64,000 nt of DNA from an uncultured Poribacteria bacterium (lineage in GTDB: Bacteria; Poribacteria; WGA-4E; WGA-3G). A program made the position numbers and the translations under genes. Positions 44,652 to 53,297 of this stretch are shown here, piece by piece (the first letter of the stretch is position 1; every line of letters starts with the position of its first letter). Location of the stretch: contig OY282383.1 in NCBI GenBank assembly GCA_958295855.1, positions 3,824,481 to 3,888,480 of the forward strand. Reading direction: 5' to 3'. The notes below the pieces were generated by a model. It did not search any database, had not been told where the DNA came from, and worked only from the letters and a program-made list of their open reading frames with translations.

Positions 44652-44771
44652 GGTGCCTCGCGGTTCAGCATTTTTGGTAAATTGCTATTCATTTCTTTTT
44701 TTGCAGGGGTAGGGCTTGTGCCTACCCTGTGCCCCCTACGCGCAGGATATCGCCTGTGGGTGTGCGTGGCG

Positions 44772-44851
44772 TTTTAGCCCTGTCAGGGCGGTATGTGTAT
44801 AGAAACGCAGGCTTCCCTAGATGCTAAGCCCCAGAGGGGCGACATGTGTAG
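44772..44851. repeat. REP-like double hairpin, copy 3
   Basis: Same layout: GCCCTGTCAGGGC then GCCCCAGAGGGGC, 40 bases apart. The 970-bp gap that holds all copies has no gene; short GTAGGGGTAGGCCTTGTGCC repeats fill part of the rest. Confidence 0.8.
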
Positions 44852-44907
44852 TGCCTCTAGTTGATACGGCTATAAACATACCGTAAACACAAAGAGATTC
44901 AAGCAGA

Positions 44908-44981
<74 letters not shown>

Positions 44982-45002
44982 CCAAGATATCGTTCCAAGA
45001 CA

Positions 45003-45088
45003 TGGTCGAGGAGGGATTTGAACCCTCACACCTTTTTATGGGCGACGGATTTTAAGTCCGTTGTGTCTACCGATTCCACCACTCGACC
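45003..45088 (-). tRNA. tRNA-Leu (TAA)
   Basis: An 86-base class II tRNA with a long variable arm (CGCCCATAAAAAGGTGT region), acceptor GGTCGAG / CTCGACC, anticodon loop CTTAAAA (anticodon TAA), T-arm GAGGGTTCAAATCCCTC. First gene of the minus-strand tRNA group. Confidence 0.96.
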
Positions 45089-45102
45089 CAAAGTCTATTA
45101 AT

Positions 45103-45131
45103 AGTATACACTAATTCTCAGCGTTTGTCAA
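45103..45131 (-). promoter_or_regulatory. Strong sigma-70 promoter of the tRNA group
   Basis: On the minus strand: perfect TTGACA (45126-45131), 17-base spacer, TATACT (45103-45108), about 14 bases before the tRNA-Leu 5' end. It may drive all three tRNAs and perhaps tilS and hpt. Confidence 0.85.
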
Positions 45132-45493
45132 CTTTTTTTTATCTTTTTTTACAAATACTCAGTCGTTATGCCTTTGAAGAATTATACCTTATAGAGTCAG
45201 ATGCGGAAAATTTCGCCAAAACCGAGAACTATAGTGGATTTTACAATTACCTATACTAGGAAGGGGGCGAGGTATAGTTCACTGAGATGTCTACATATTT
45301 TGAGAATTGATATACATTACCCTAAATGCCGGCTATTTTTTCTTGACTTTTTTTCGGAATTGGTTATCATGCCTAGTAAAAAAGAGTCCTTAAAAAGTAG
45401 TCGGGAACCCTCGGTTTGGAAATAGGCTGGACCCATCTTTTGCCGTGTGTTGCCAGACATTTCGGGCTATAAGAAAGGAAAATACCGAAACGT
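45132..45493. other. A+T-rich divergent gap with a plus-strand promoter
   Basis: No convincing gene. A plus-strand promoter candidate, TTGACT (45343-45348), 16 bases, TATCAT (45365-45370), lies about 125 bases before the LLM oxidoreductase start. A 74-codon frame here has no start signal. Confidence 0.5.
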
Positions 45494-46807
45494 ATGAAAT
45501 TCGGACTGTTTTATGAACATCAAATGCCACGCCCGTGGCATGATGGAGCAGAACATAAACTTTTTCAAGATGCGTTAGCACAGGTGGAACTGGCTGACGA
45601 ACTAGGGTTCGACTATATTTGGGAGGTTGAACACCATTTCCTTGAGGAGTACTCGCATTCTTCTGCGCCGGAGGTATTCCTCGCGGCGTGTAGCCAGCGA
45701 ACGAAACAGATTCGACTGGGACATGGAATTGTGCTGATGCCACCGGCGTACAACCACCCCGCGCGCGTCGCTGAGCGCATCGCCACGCTTGACCTGGTAT
45801 CCGACGGGAGGGTGGAATGGGGCACGGGCGAATCGGCTTCGCATATAGAGCTAGGCGGATTCAACGTAGATCCAAAGCACAAACGGGAGATGTGGGCGGA
45901 ATGCACGCGCGAGACAGCGAAAATGATGACACAATCGCCTTATGCAGGGTATGAAGGACAATACTTTTCGATGCCGCCTCGCAATGTCGTTCCCAAACCC
46001 TTGCAAACACCGCACCCACCGCCGTGGGTAGCTTGCTCCAGCCGCGATAGCCTCCGATACGCTGCCAGACACGGCCTCGGCGCGTTAACCTTCGCCTTCG
46101 TCGATGCAAACGAAGCCAAATTCTGGGTCGAAGAGTATTATGAAATCTTTGAAAAGGAGTGCATCCCTTTGACGCAAAGGCTCAACCCGAACATCGCGAT
46201 GGTATCGGGCTTTTCATGCCACGCTGATGAACAGACTGCCATCGCCCGTGGCTTAGAAGGTTTTCGCTTCTTCCGGTTTGCCCTCGCACACTACTATTAT
46301 GGCGGTTCACAGATTCCTGGTAAAACCGATATTTGGCAGTTGTATAAACAGACAACACAAGAACCGGAGGGGCGTAGCCTTCACTTTCTAACCGAAGGCA
46401 GAGCAGGAATTGGCACGCCCGACCAGGTGCGGGAGCACCTGGAGGTAATGGAGGATGCCGGGGTAGATCAGGTTGTCTTCATTCAGCAGGCCGGTGCCAA
46501 CCTTCATGAAGATATATGTGAATCCCTGGAACTTTTTGCTGAGCAGGTTTTACCGGATTTCAAGGCGCGAGACGTAGTGCATGTTTCTCGAAAAAATGAA
46601 CGACTCGCGGACGCAGTTGAGGCAGCTGAAGCGCGTAAATCTCCTTTGACACCCCTCAGCGAGATTCCGATTGTGGATGCTTACCCGGTTATCAAACGAA
46701 AAATGGAGGAGAAAACAGCAGAAGCCGGTGAAACCGAGATGAGTGAAGATGGCAAAAAGTTTCTCATCTCAATAGAGGGCGGCAAACGCCCCGAGGACAG
46801 CGCGTAG
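45494..46807 (+). CDS. LLM-class flavin-dependent oxidoreductase
   Basis: A 437-residue luciferase-like barrel: MKFGLFYEHQMPRPW start, FDYIWEVEHHFLEEYSHSSAPEVFLAA (about 39-65), IRLGHGIVLMPPAYNHP (73-89), RVEWGTGES, and GTPDQVREHLEVMEDAGVDQVVF (about 310-332). Such enzymes use FMN or F420 to oxidise small organics. A lysine-rich C-terminal tail of about 80 residues is longer than usual. No flavin reductase lies nearby. Substrate unknown. Confidence 0.9.
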   Translation: MKFGLFYEHQMPRPWHDGAEHKLFQDALAQVELADELGFDYIWEVEHHFLEEYSHSSAPEVFLAACSQRTKQIRLGHGIVLMPPAYNHPARVAERIATLDLVSDGRVEWGTGESASHIELGGFNVDPKHKREMWAECTRETAKMMTQSPYAGYEGQYFSMPPRNVVPKPLQTPHPPPWVACSSRDSLRYAARHGLGALTFAFVDANEAKFWVEEYYEIFEKECIPLTQRLNPNIAMVSGFSCHADEQTAIARGLEGFRFFRFALAHYYYGGSQIPGKTDIWQLYKQTTQEPEGRSLHFLTEGRAGIGTPDQVREHLEVMEDAGVDQVVFIQQAGANLHEDICESLELFAEQVLPDFKARDVVHVSRKNERLADAVEAAEARKSPLTPLSEIPIVDAYPVIKRKMEEKTAEAGETEMSEDGKKFLISIEGGKRPEDSA

Positions 46808-46853
46808 CCCCCGATACAGCGTTTTTTCGGAATAGGAGCCTAATCGTTAAAAA

Positions 46854-48281
46854 ATGAAAAATGTATTGGTAATTGACGACGATGAAAAAATCTGTTGGGC
46901 ATTTGAGCAGTTCTTAGAAAGCGAAGGCTACGCCCCTAGCATCGCCAACAACGCTGAGGAAGGCTTACGACGTATTGCGTCTGACAAGCCAGATGTCGTC
47001 TTGCTCGATGTGAAGCTGCCGGGGATGAGCGGTCTCGAGGCGTTGGGCGAAATCAAAGCCCACCATCCCTGGATAATTGTAGTTATCATCACAGCCTATG
47101 ACGATGTAGAAACCACAATAGAGGCGATGCGTCTACAAGCGTTCGATTTTGTCCCAAAGCCCATCGATCTGGAGCTCGTAAAAAGCGTGCTTGAACGTGC
47201 CTTCCGGACGCAATCTGTCCGTAGCACCTTGCCTATGGAGATAGTGGACGACTCGCTAACAGCGCGCCCTATGCACCGGCTCGTCGGAAAAAGCAGTGAG
47301 ATGCGCGAAATTTACAAACTCATCGGCGTTATGGCGAGCAATACAATGACAGTGCTGATTGAGGGAGAAACAGGAACCGGAAAAGACCTGGTTGCTCGTG
47401 CAATTCATGTGGGAAGTGAGCGAAAAGAGAAGCCATTTGTACCGGTGGATTGTGGAGCACTGCCGGATGAACTGCTGGAGAGCGAACTGTTTGGCTATGA
47501 AGCGGGGGCGTTCACAGGTGCAAAAGCGGAAGGGAAACCGGGCAGATTTGAACTCGCAAATGGCGGTACCCTTTTCCTCGATGAAGTCTCAAACATGAGC
47601 CCCGCGCTACAGGTGAAACTGCTACGCGTATTGCAAGCACAAGAAATTGAAAGATTAGGGGGCACCCGCACACTTAAAGTGGATGTGCGCGTCATCGCCG
47701 CTACCAATCAGGAACTTGGAGAAATGGTTAGGCTCGGAAAATTCCGGGACGATCTCTACTACCGTTTCAAACGCATCGCGCTCCACTTACCTCCTTTGCG
47801 CGGGCGACAAGAAGATATTCCGTTGCTCATCACACATTTCCTGCAACTAATTCAGGACGAACTCGGTAAACCGATTCGCGGCATCTCTAAAGAAGGGATG
47901 AAACTATTGCAAGACTATGCATGGCCCGGCAATGTTCGAGAACTTGAGAACTGCGTCAGAAGTGCTGCAACACTCTGCCGAGCCAATGTAATTCTACCGG
48001 ACGACCTGCCGCCGGAAGTCCGCACAGGCCACAGTGCAGGCACAACTGATGCAGCACAGCTAGAAACTTCCCTCAAATCGATGCTACAAAACATGACAAA
48101 AACGGCTATCGCCGAAAACAGAAAGGGACTTTACGAAGAGGTCGTCGCGATGTTAGATAGAGCACTCATCGAGCTGGTGTTGGATGAATTTTCGGGAAAC
48201 CATAGCAAAACAGCGGAATTGTTAGGCATGAGTCGAACGACGCTCATAAAAAAGATTAAACAGCAGAACGATAACGAATAA
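46854..48281 (+). CDS. NtrC-type sigma-54 response regulator
   Basis: A 475-residue regulator with three domains: receiver (IDDDEKI with the acidic pocket at 8-10, phospho-Asp52 in VVLLDVKLPGMSG), AAA+ sigma-54 activation domain with Walker A GETGTGKD (about 171-178), the GAFTGA loop (about 217-223) and GGTLFLDEVSNM, and a Fis-type helix-turn-helix at the end (HSKTAELLGMSRTTLIKKI). It should activate promoters of RpoN when phosphorylated. No histidine kinase is adjacent and no -24/-12 site was found by eye. Confidence 0.95.
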   Translation: MKNVLVIDDDEKICWAFEQFLESEGYAPSIANNAEEGLRRIASDKPDVVLLDVKLPGMSGLEALGEIKAHHPWIIVVIITAYDDVETTIEAMRLQAFDFVPKPIDLELVKSVLERAFRTQSVRSTLPMEIVDDSLTARPMHRLVGKSSEMREIYKLIGVMASNTMTVLIEGETGTGKDLVARAIHVGSERKEKPFVPVDCGALPDELLESELFGYEAGAFTGAKAEGKPGRFELANGGTLFLDEVSNMSPALQVKLLRVLQAQEIERLGGTRTLKVDVRVIAATNQELGEMVRLGKFRDDLYYRFKRIALHLPPLRGRQEDIPLLITHFLQLIQDELGKPIRGISKEGMKLLQDYAWPGNVRELENCVRSAATLCRANVILPDDLPPEVRTGHSAGTTDAAQLETSLKSMLQNMTKTAIAENRKGLYEEVVAMLDRALIELVLDEFSGNHSKTAELLGMSRTTLIKKIKQQNDNE

Positions 48282-48336
48282 GCAACCTTACATTTTGAAT
48301 CGGGAATGAAAATTGCTTAATAGGAGAAATCGCATC

Positions 48337-49074
48337 ATGAATTCGTGGATTCGCATCGCGCACCGTGGCGCATCGGGGAGTGCCCCGGAAAATACGCTTG
48401 CGGCGTTCAAGAAGGCAATGGAAATCGGCGTGGATGCCGTTGAACTCGACCTGCACGGCACCGCCGATGGTGAGATTGTGGTAATACACGATGATTCCTT
48501 GAATAGAACCACAAACATCCGCGGTGCGATTAACCAAACAACTTTAGAACGTATCAAGTGTGCCGATGCCGGGGCATGGTTCGATGCCGACTTTACCGGT
48601 GAACCGGTGCCGACACTGACTGAGGCACTCAAATGCATTGCTTCGGGCGGAGCACTTTGTAAGCCCGCCCCTATTGCTGTGCTGGAAATTAAGGATGCTT
48701 TGATTGGCGAAGCAGTTGTAGCGAAAATTCGCGAGGCGAACATGCTTGAGATGGCAGTTATCATCTCTTTTCACGCCTCTCTTTTAAAAAACGTCCGCGC
48801 AGTAGAGCCGCGCATTCCGACAGGATGGCTCATCGGAAACAACAACGGTAGCGAATCTCCTGTACAACTGTGCCAGCAATTGACTGAATTGGGAAGCAGT
48901 CTACTGAACGTCAACCACCTGATGATAACAGCTGAATTCGCTTATGAAGTACGACGGCGCGGTATCACACTATGGAGCTGGACAGTGGATAGCCTCGACC
49001 GCATGCGCCAAATGAAAGGGTTCGGTGTGCAGGGCATCACCTCAAATCACCCTGAGCGATTTGCATCGGTTTAG
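48337..49074 (+). CDS. Glycerophosphodiester phosphodiesterase
   Basis: A 245-residue GDPD-type barrel: IAHRGASGSAPENT (7-20), VELDLHGTADGEIVVIHDD (35-53) with the metal and catalytic residues (Glu36, Asp38, His51), LEIKDA, and a last strand ITLWSWTVDS...GVQGITSNHPER. It hydrolyses glycerophosphodiesters to glycerol-3-phosphate and an alcohol. No signal peptide, so cytoplasmic. TAGGAGAAATC precedes the ATG at 48337. Confidence 0.92.
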   Translation: MNSWIRIAHRGASGSAPENTLAAFKKAMEIGVDAVELDLHGTADGEIVVIHDDSLNRTTNIRGAINQTTLERIKCADAGAWFDADFTGEPVPTLTEALKCIASGGALCKPAPIAVLEIKDALIGEAVVAKIREANMLEMAVIISFHASLLKNVRAVEPRIPTGWLIGNNNGSESPVQLCQQLTELGSSLLNVNHLMITAEFAYEVRRRGITLWSWTVDSLDRMRQMKGFGVQGITSNHPERFASV

Positions 49075-49124
49075 TTCCGCTGTGTTCTTGTAGGCGTAGT
49101 TTTTAACAGCACTTTCTTTACAAT

Positions 49125-50474
49125 TTAACGCCCTCGCCAAAACGCAATCGCAATATACCCAAGAATCGGGAAAGACAACAGTGCTGTCGACCAGGCGACT
49201 CCCTCTAACCCCCAATACCGCATGAAAAGCCAATTGAGAAACGGATTCAGCACAAGCCTAATGAGCGTTGCGGTGACAACGGTTCGGTGCGCTTGACGCG
49301 CCAGATGTGCGCGAATGAGCAACCGACTCATTAAACGCGGCAGCATCCCAGACAGATAAATGCCTAGCAACGCGGCAATATGCGTCTGTCCCGCTTCGGA
49401 CAATTCGCCATGCCCATACAACACAGCGACGATATCCGCTCGGAAAAGATAAAAACCTAACAGGAACGGCGCCATCAGCACCAGCAAGGCGACAACGCCT
49501 TGCCAGACGCTTCGTTGTAGCTGCTCCGCATTTTCTGAGCGCGACCCGGATGAGGAAATCTTCGCCCAATGCGAAAGCAAGACAGGAAGTGTTACACCTG
49601 TGAGCGTCTCCGGGATGGCACACAGGCGGAGCGCGTAGTCAAGTTTCGACACGGAACTTTCACCGAGTCCGCTTGCCATACTCCTGTCAACGACAGGGTT
49701 TAAACCGTCCGAGAGCGCCGCACCCATCATCAGAAGACATTGCCGCTGGAACTGTTTTGTATAGGTAGGCTCCTGCAGGAGGGATTCATGATGCCGATTT
49801 CCTTTGAACATTTGGCGCACCGACAGATTCAGGACAGCACAGCATCGTGGAAAAAGCACAACCACTTGGAAAAGTTCACCGACGCTCAGCGCAAGCGGTA
49901 TGCTAAACCAGGTTAGAGCGGGTTTGCACAGATAGATAGTACTGATAACGATGACTGCACGGAGCCCTTGCACAATGACCGGTAGATGAAACGCTTGGTA
50001 AGTGTCCAAGATTGCCTTGAGCATCCAGCGGACTGATGCAATAACCGTGAAGCAGAGGAATCCACACACAATCGTGATTGTGCTAGAAGGCGCGAGGCCC
50101 GCGTTCGGCAAAAAGAATTGGGCGAGCGCCCACGAAACGGCGACGAGGAGGCAGCATAGCCCGGGCATCAGTGTGATATAGCGGGGAAAAATGGATTGCA
50201 CACAACGTTGTGCTTCGGTTTCGCCTTTTGCGCGTGCTTCAGCTAACAACGGAACAAGAACAGAATAGGCGGAGGCAGCACTCAGCAATTCAATCAGGAA
50301 TACAGCGATGCCCCAGTAATAGTAGACAAAATCCATCTCCGCCGGGGCACCGAACCAATTGGCGAGGACGACATAGATAAGAAATGTACCAGCACGTCCG
50401 ATCACGCTGAGCGGCGCAACAATAAGGATGTTCTTGAGGAGGGAAACTTGGGTGTTGGAATCACTGTGTGGCAT
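49125..50474 (-). CDS. MurJ/MviN-like lipid flippase of the MOP superfamily
   Basis: A 449-residue inner-membrane protein with about 13-14 hydrophobic helices. Start SLLKNILIVAPLSVIGRAGTFLIYVVLANWFG, then AAASAYSVLVPLLAE-type helix, and near residue 260 LMMGAALSDGLNPVVDRSMASGLGE, a MurJ-like signature. It may flip lipid II or another polyprenyl-linked sugar; the close MurJ ortholog is uncertain. ATG 50474 fits the family N-terminus; an ATG at 50552 is open. It follows the res gene by about 100 bases on the same strand. Confidence 0.75.
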   Translation of the reverse strand: MPHSDSNTQVSLLKNILIVAPLSVIGRAGTFLIYVVLANWFGAPAEMDFVYYYWGIAVFLIELLSAASAYSVLVPLLAEARAKGETEAQRCVQSIFPRYITLMPGLCCLLVAVSWALAQFFLPNAGLAPSSTITIVCGFLCFTVIASVRWMLKAILDTYQAFHLPVIVQGLRAVIVISTIYLCKPALTWFSIPLALSVGELFQVVVLFPRCCAVLNLSVRQMFKGNRHHESLLQEPTYTKQFQRQCLLMMGAALSDGLNPVVDRSMASGLGESSVSKLDYALRLCAIPETLTGVTLPVLLSHWAKISSSGSRSENAEQLQRSVWQGVVALLVLMAPFLLGFYLFRADIVAVLYGHGELSEAGQTHIAALLGIYLSGMLPRLMSRLLIRAHLARQAHRTVVTATLIRLVLNPFLNWLFMRYWGLEGVAWSTALLSFPILGYIAIAFWRGR

Positions 50475-50580
50475 GTAGTGACTGAAAGGTGTGTTTGAAG
50501 TAGATGGATATGACAGCACATTGAATTTGAGGCGTGTTTGGGCATCTCGCATCGGACTACCCAACTTCGTTCAATCCAAC

Positions 50581-53178
50581 CTACATCTCTAATGCATCAT
50601 CAAGAGCATCCCAGAATGGATTTTCATTTTCCTCATTATAGAATGGCAAACCAATCAACCGGTATTTTGTGCTATCAAATGTCAGAAGTTTATCCTTAAA
50701 CGCAACAGTAATATCCCTCATGAGATCTTCTTTCCACTGTTCATGCGCTTGGAGAAATTTGCCTTTAGGTTCGACGAAGAACTGGTAACTGACAAATTTG
50801 CCCTTTTTCTCTTGGAGAAACAAGGCGAAATCGGGTTGGAACGCTTGTCCATCGGAGAAGTTGTAGATAGCAAAATGCCTCTCGTTACGAAGTAGGTAGA
50901 TGTCGTCGTAGTCTTCGGCCAATATCTGAATCTTCCTGACCAACAGCTCCACGAAGGCTTTTTCTTCGCTCGTGCCGTAAAGGGTGTTGAAGGCAAACCA
51001 AGGTTTATCCTCAAACCGCCCATCGATAGCGGCGCGTGGGTTTCGTATGTCAAATCTCAGGAGTTTGTCTCTGAAGATGTCGTGAACCCGTTTGGGCAAA
51101 AAATGCTTTGTCCCTTCGTATTCGGTGATTTGCTCGCGAACCTCTGCCGCTATTTTACCTAACAGTCCACAACATGCGGCGAGTTTCGCTGCACGATTCT
51201 CTTCCCAGTAAGAAAGGTTCCCCTTGAAAGTGATTGCCAAGCCACCCAGATAGTTTTCCGAGGTGATAAATTCGCGCATGGATGCCAATTGTGGGAAATA
51301 CCGTCTGAGCGATGCAAACGTGAAAAACGGATTGCGGGCAATGGCGCATCTAACGATGTTCTGCTCAATGTCAACTACCTGTACGTCCCGACTGTTTTGG
51401 TTTCCCTGGAGCACCAGTGTCTCACCGTTCTCCATGACGGTAGTTGCGCCTCCGGCTCCTGTATAGATAGTGTGTTCATAGTTTTTCTCTTTCACACTCA
51501 GATTCGCTAGGTCCGCAAAAGATTTGACATGTTGGTAATCTTTCGGCACCTGTTTGTTGAGCCAGATAACACCGTATTTGTAAAAGCAGGTCTGCTTGAA
51601 CCTGTTTTTCAACTTGAGTTCGCGAGTCACGACGCGCTCGTCCATCATACCTTGTTCGACGAGGGCAGTGCGGATTTCAGAGATATAACGCGAATCGTTG
51701 ATGCTATGGTAGTGGAGCTCTTCCAGCACGCGCAGTTCATTAGTCAGGTCTTCGTCAAACTTACGGCGGAACCGGTCTGTGTGTTCCGGCAGGTCAAAGG
51801 GAAAATAGCGTGCGCCGCGCCCAATAAGCTGCGCTTCGGATATCGTTGTTTTTCCAATTTTGTTACCGCCCGAATCGCGCGCTTCGTAACAGCGGACGAT
51901 GTCAAAAAGGTTCAGCACATCCCACCCTTCATTGAGTTTCTGTACGGCGAAGATGGCACGGAACGGATTGTCCTTGTCTTCAAGGGTGTTGACGAGGAGT
52001 TGATAGGTTTCCTTCTCCTTTTCTTTGTTAACCGAGAGACAGTATGCTTCGCGAAATTCCGATTTCAGGCGTTGTGCCAACTGTTCGGTACCGATGTTAT
52101 TTTCATCAAAGAAGCGGAAGGCACGTTGAACAATCTCAAGGCCCGCCTTCAATGAAAATTGGCGAATGCTGTCAATTTGGCTGCCGGTTAGTCCATCAAT
52201 CAGTTCGTGAAAATTTTCCTTGTTCTCCTGCGATTGCGCGATTGTCCGCTGTGCCTTGAACAGGATGACAGGCTTTAGGTTAATGCCGTTTTTCGCCGCC
52301 ACCTCCTGCTTGTACTGATTGAGAATGAGTGCCTGCAAGATGCGTTGCCGCAAATCGAAATCGGATTGAACGATGACAACCTCTTTTGAAAACAGGTCGT
52401 TCCGAAAGTCCACCAGGTCATAGCGGTAGATGACCTTGTTCCGATACTTTTCCACCATTGCAGGCGTTTCGTAATCGTGCGTGGCGGTGAATTCCAATAA
52501 CAGGTTGGCTTCGTTTGCGTTAAAAAGGTGCTCCACCGTGTTTTCCCAACTCGGTTTCTGCGCCGCCAGTGCTAGTTCCAACTGATGGGATTTGGTTTGG
52601 ACGTTTATATGGTGTGCTTCATCCGCCAAGAGAACGATTTTCTTTGTCTTGAAATCCTCGAAGGTTAAGGCGTTCTCCTTTTCTGCTGTCAGATCCGAGT
52701 GGAGTTTCTGAATCGTAGTGAAGCAGATATTGATATTGTTCTCATTGATACCATCAAAATTGTCCACCTGCGTCACGGTTACCTGCCTCCCCCCAAAATG
52801 GATGTTCTCATTGAAGAGGTATTTTGAGGCACGCGGGTTGAGGAAATTGTCCTTCGTCTTCTTGATGATATTGGTGGAATTGACAAAAAAGAGGAAGTTG
52901 CGGTACCCCTGCTCATAGAGATAGAGCATCAGCCCTGCCATGATGAGGGTTTTGCCGCTGCCGGTTGCCATGTTGAACAGAAAGTGCAGTGGTTTTTCCT
53001 CTCCCGGAAAATTGTTATTGAGGCAAAGGAAGAACCGCGCCAACGCCTCTTCTTGATAGGGACGAAGTTCAAAAGCGGGGTTGAGGTTATCGGTGAGGTA
53101 CGTCGGAATGTGGATGTTTTGGATCTCTCGTCGTCCGAATTCCTCTAATGTCTTTTCGTATAAAAATTTTTCGGGCAT
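50581..53178 (-). CDS. res: Type III restriction enzyme Res subunit
   Basis: An 865-residue superfamily 2 translocase-nuclease: Walker A ATGSGKT (71-77), DEAH box LLADEAHH (183-190), IFAVQKLNEGWDVLNLFDIV and a QLIGRGARY helicase motif VI-like region (about 430-500), then a C-terminal PD-(D/E)xK nuclease with PD (782-783) and EPK (803-805). With Mod it cuts DNA between two unmethylated, oppositely placed sites using ATP. GAGG stands six bases before the ATG at 53178. The frame is open to 53301, but that part only translates a hairpin repeat. Confidence 0.93.
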   Translation of the reverse strand: MPEKFLYEKTLEEFGRREIQNIHIPTYLTDNLNPAFELRPYQEEALARFFLCLNNNFPGEEKPLHFLFNMATGSGKTLIMAGLMLYLYEQGYRNFLFFVNSTNIIKKTKDNFLNPRASKYLFNENIHFGGRQVTVTQVDNFDGINENNINICFTTIQKLHSDLTAEKENALTFEDFKTKKIVLLADEAHHINVQTKSHQLELALAAQKPSWENTVEHLFNANEANLLLEFTATHDYETPAMVEKYRNKVIYRYDLVDFRNDLFSKEVVIVQSDFDLRQRILQALILNQYKQEVAAKNGINLKPVILFKAQRTIAQSQENKENFHELIDGLTGSQIDSIRQFSLKAGLEIVQRAFRFFDENNIGTEQLAQRLKSEFREAYCLSVNKEKEKETYQLLVNTLEDKDNPFRAIFAVQKLNEGWDVLNLFDIVRCYEARDSGGNKIGKTTISEAQLIGRGARYFPFDLPEHTDRFRRKFDEDLTNELRVLEELHYHSINDSRYISEIRTALVEQGMMDERVVTRELKLKNRFKQTCFYKYGVIWLNKQVPKDYQHVKSFADLANLSVKEKNYEHTIYTGAGGATTVMENGETLVLQGNQNSRDVQVVDIEQNIVRCAIARNPFFTFASLRRYFPQLASMREFITSENYLGGLAITFKGNLSYWEENRAAKLAACCGLLGKIAAEVREQITEYEGTKHFLPKRVHDIFRDKLLRFDIRNPRAAIDGRFEDKPWFAFNTLYGTSEEKAFVELLVRKIQILAEDYDDIYLLRNERHFAIYNFSDGQAFQPDFALFLQEKKGKFVSYQFFVEPKGKFLQAHEQWKEDLMRDITVAFKDKLLTFDSTKYRLIGLPFYNEENENPFWDALDDALEM

Positions 53179-53222
53179 CATATACCTCGTATCAGCACCT
53201 TTCTGGGCAGGTGTGGTATTTG

Positions 53223-53239
53223 CCCCTGCTTTGCAGGGG
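53223..53239. repeat. CCCCTGC hairpin in the res upstream gap
   Basis: CCCCTGCTTTGCAGGGG, an exact copy of 2711-2727, between res and the 948-residue gene. Confidence 0.7.
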
Positions 53240-53297
53240 GTAACTCGCTGAGTGGTTTTACGACCGGCTGCCGTGGCACTATGCTCGCACTGAGTTG

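Noticed and set aside
43936..44907. CRISPR array
   Set aside because: The repeats are unevenly spaced, differ in length, contain paired hairpins and no cas gene is near.
45201..45425. 74-codon plus-strand frame
   Set aside because: No Shine-Dalgarno sequence, A+T-rich, overlaps a promoter-like region, and composition is not protein-like.
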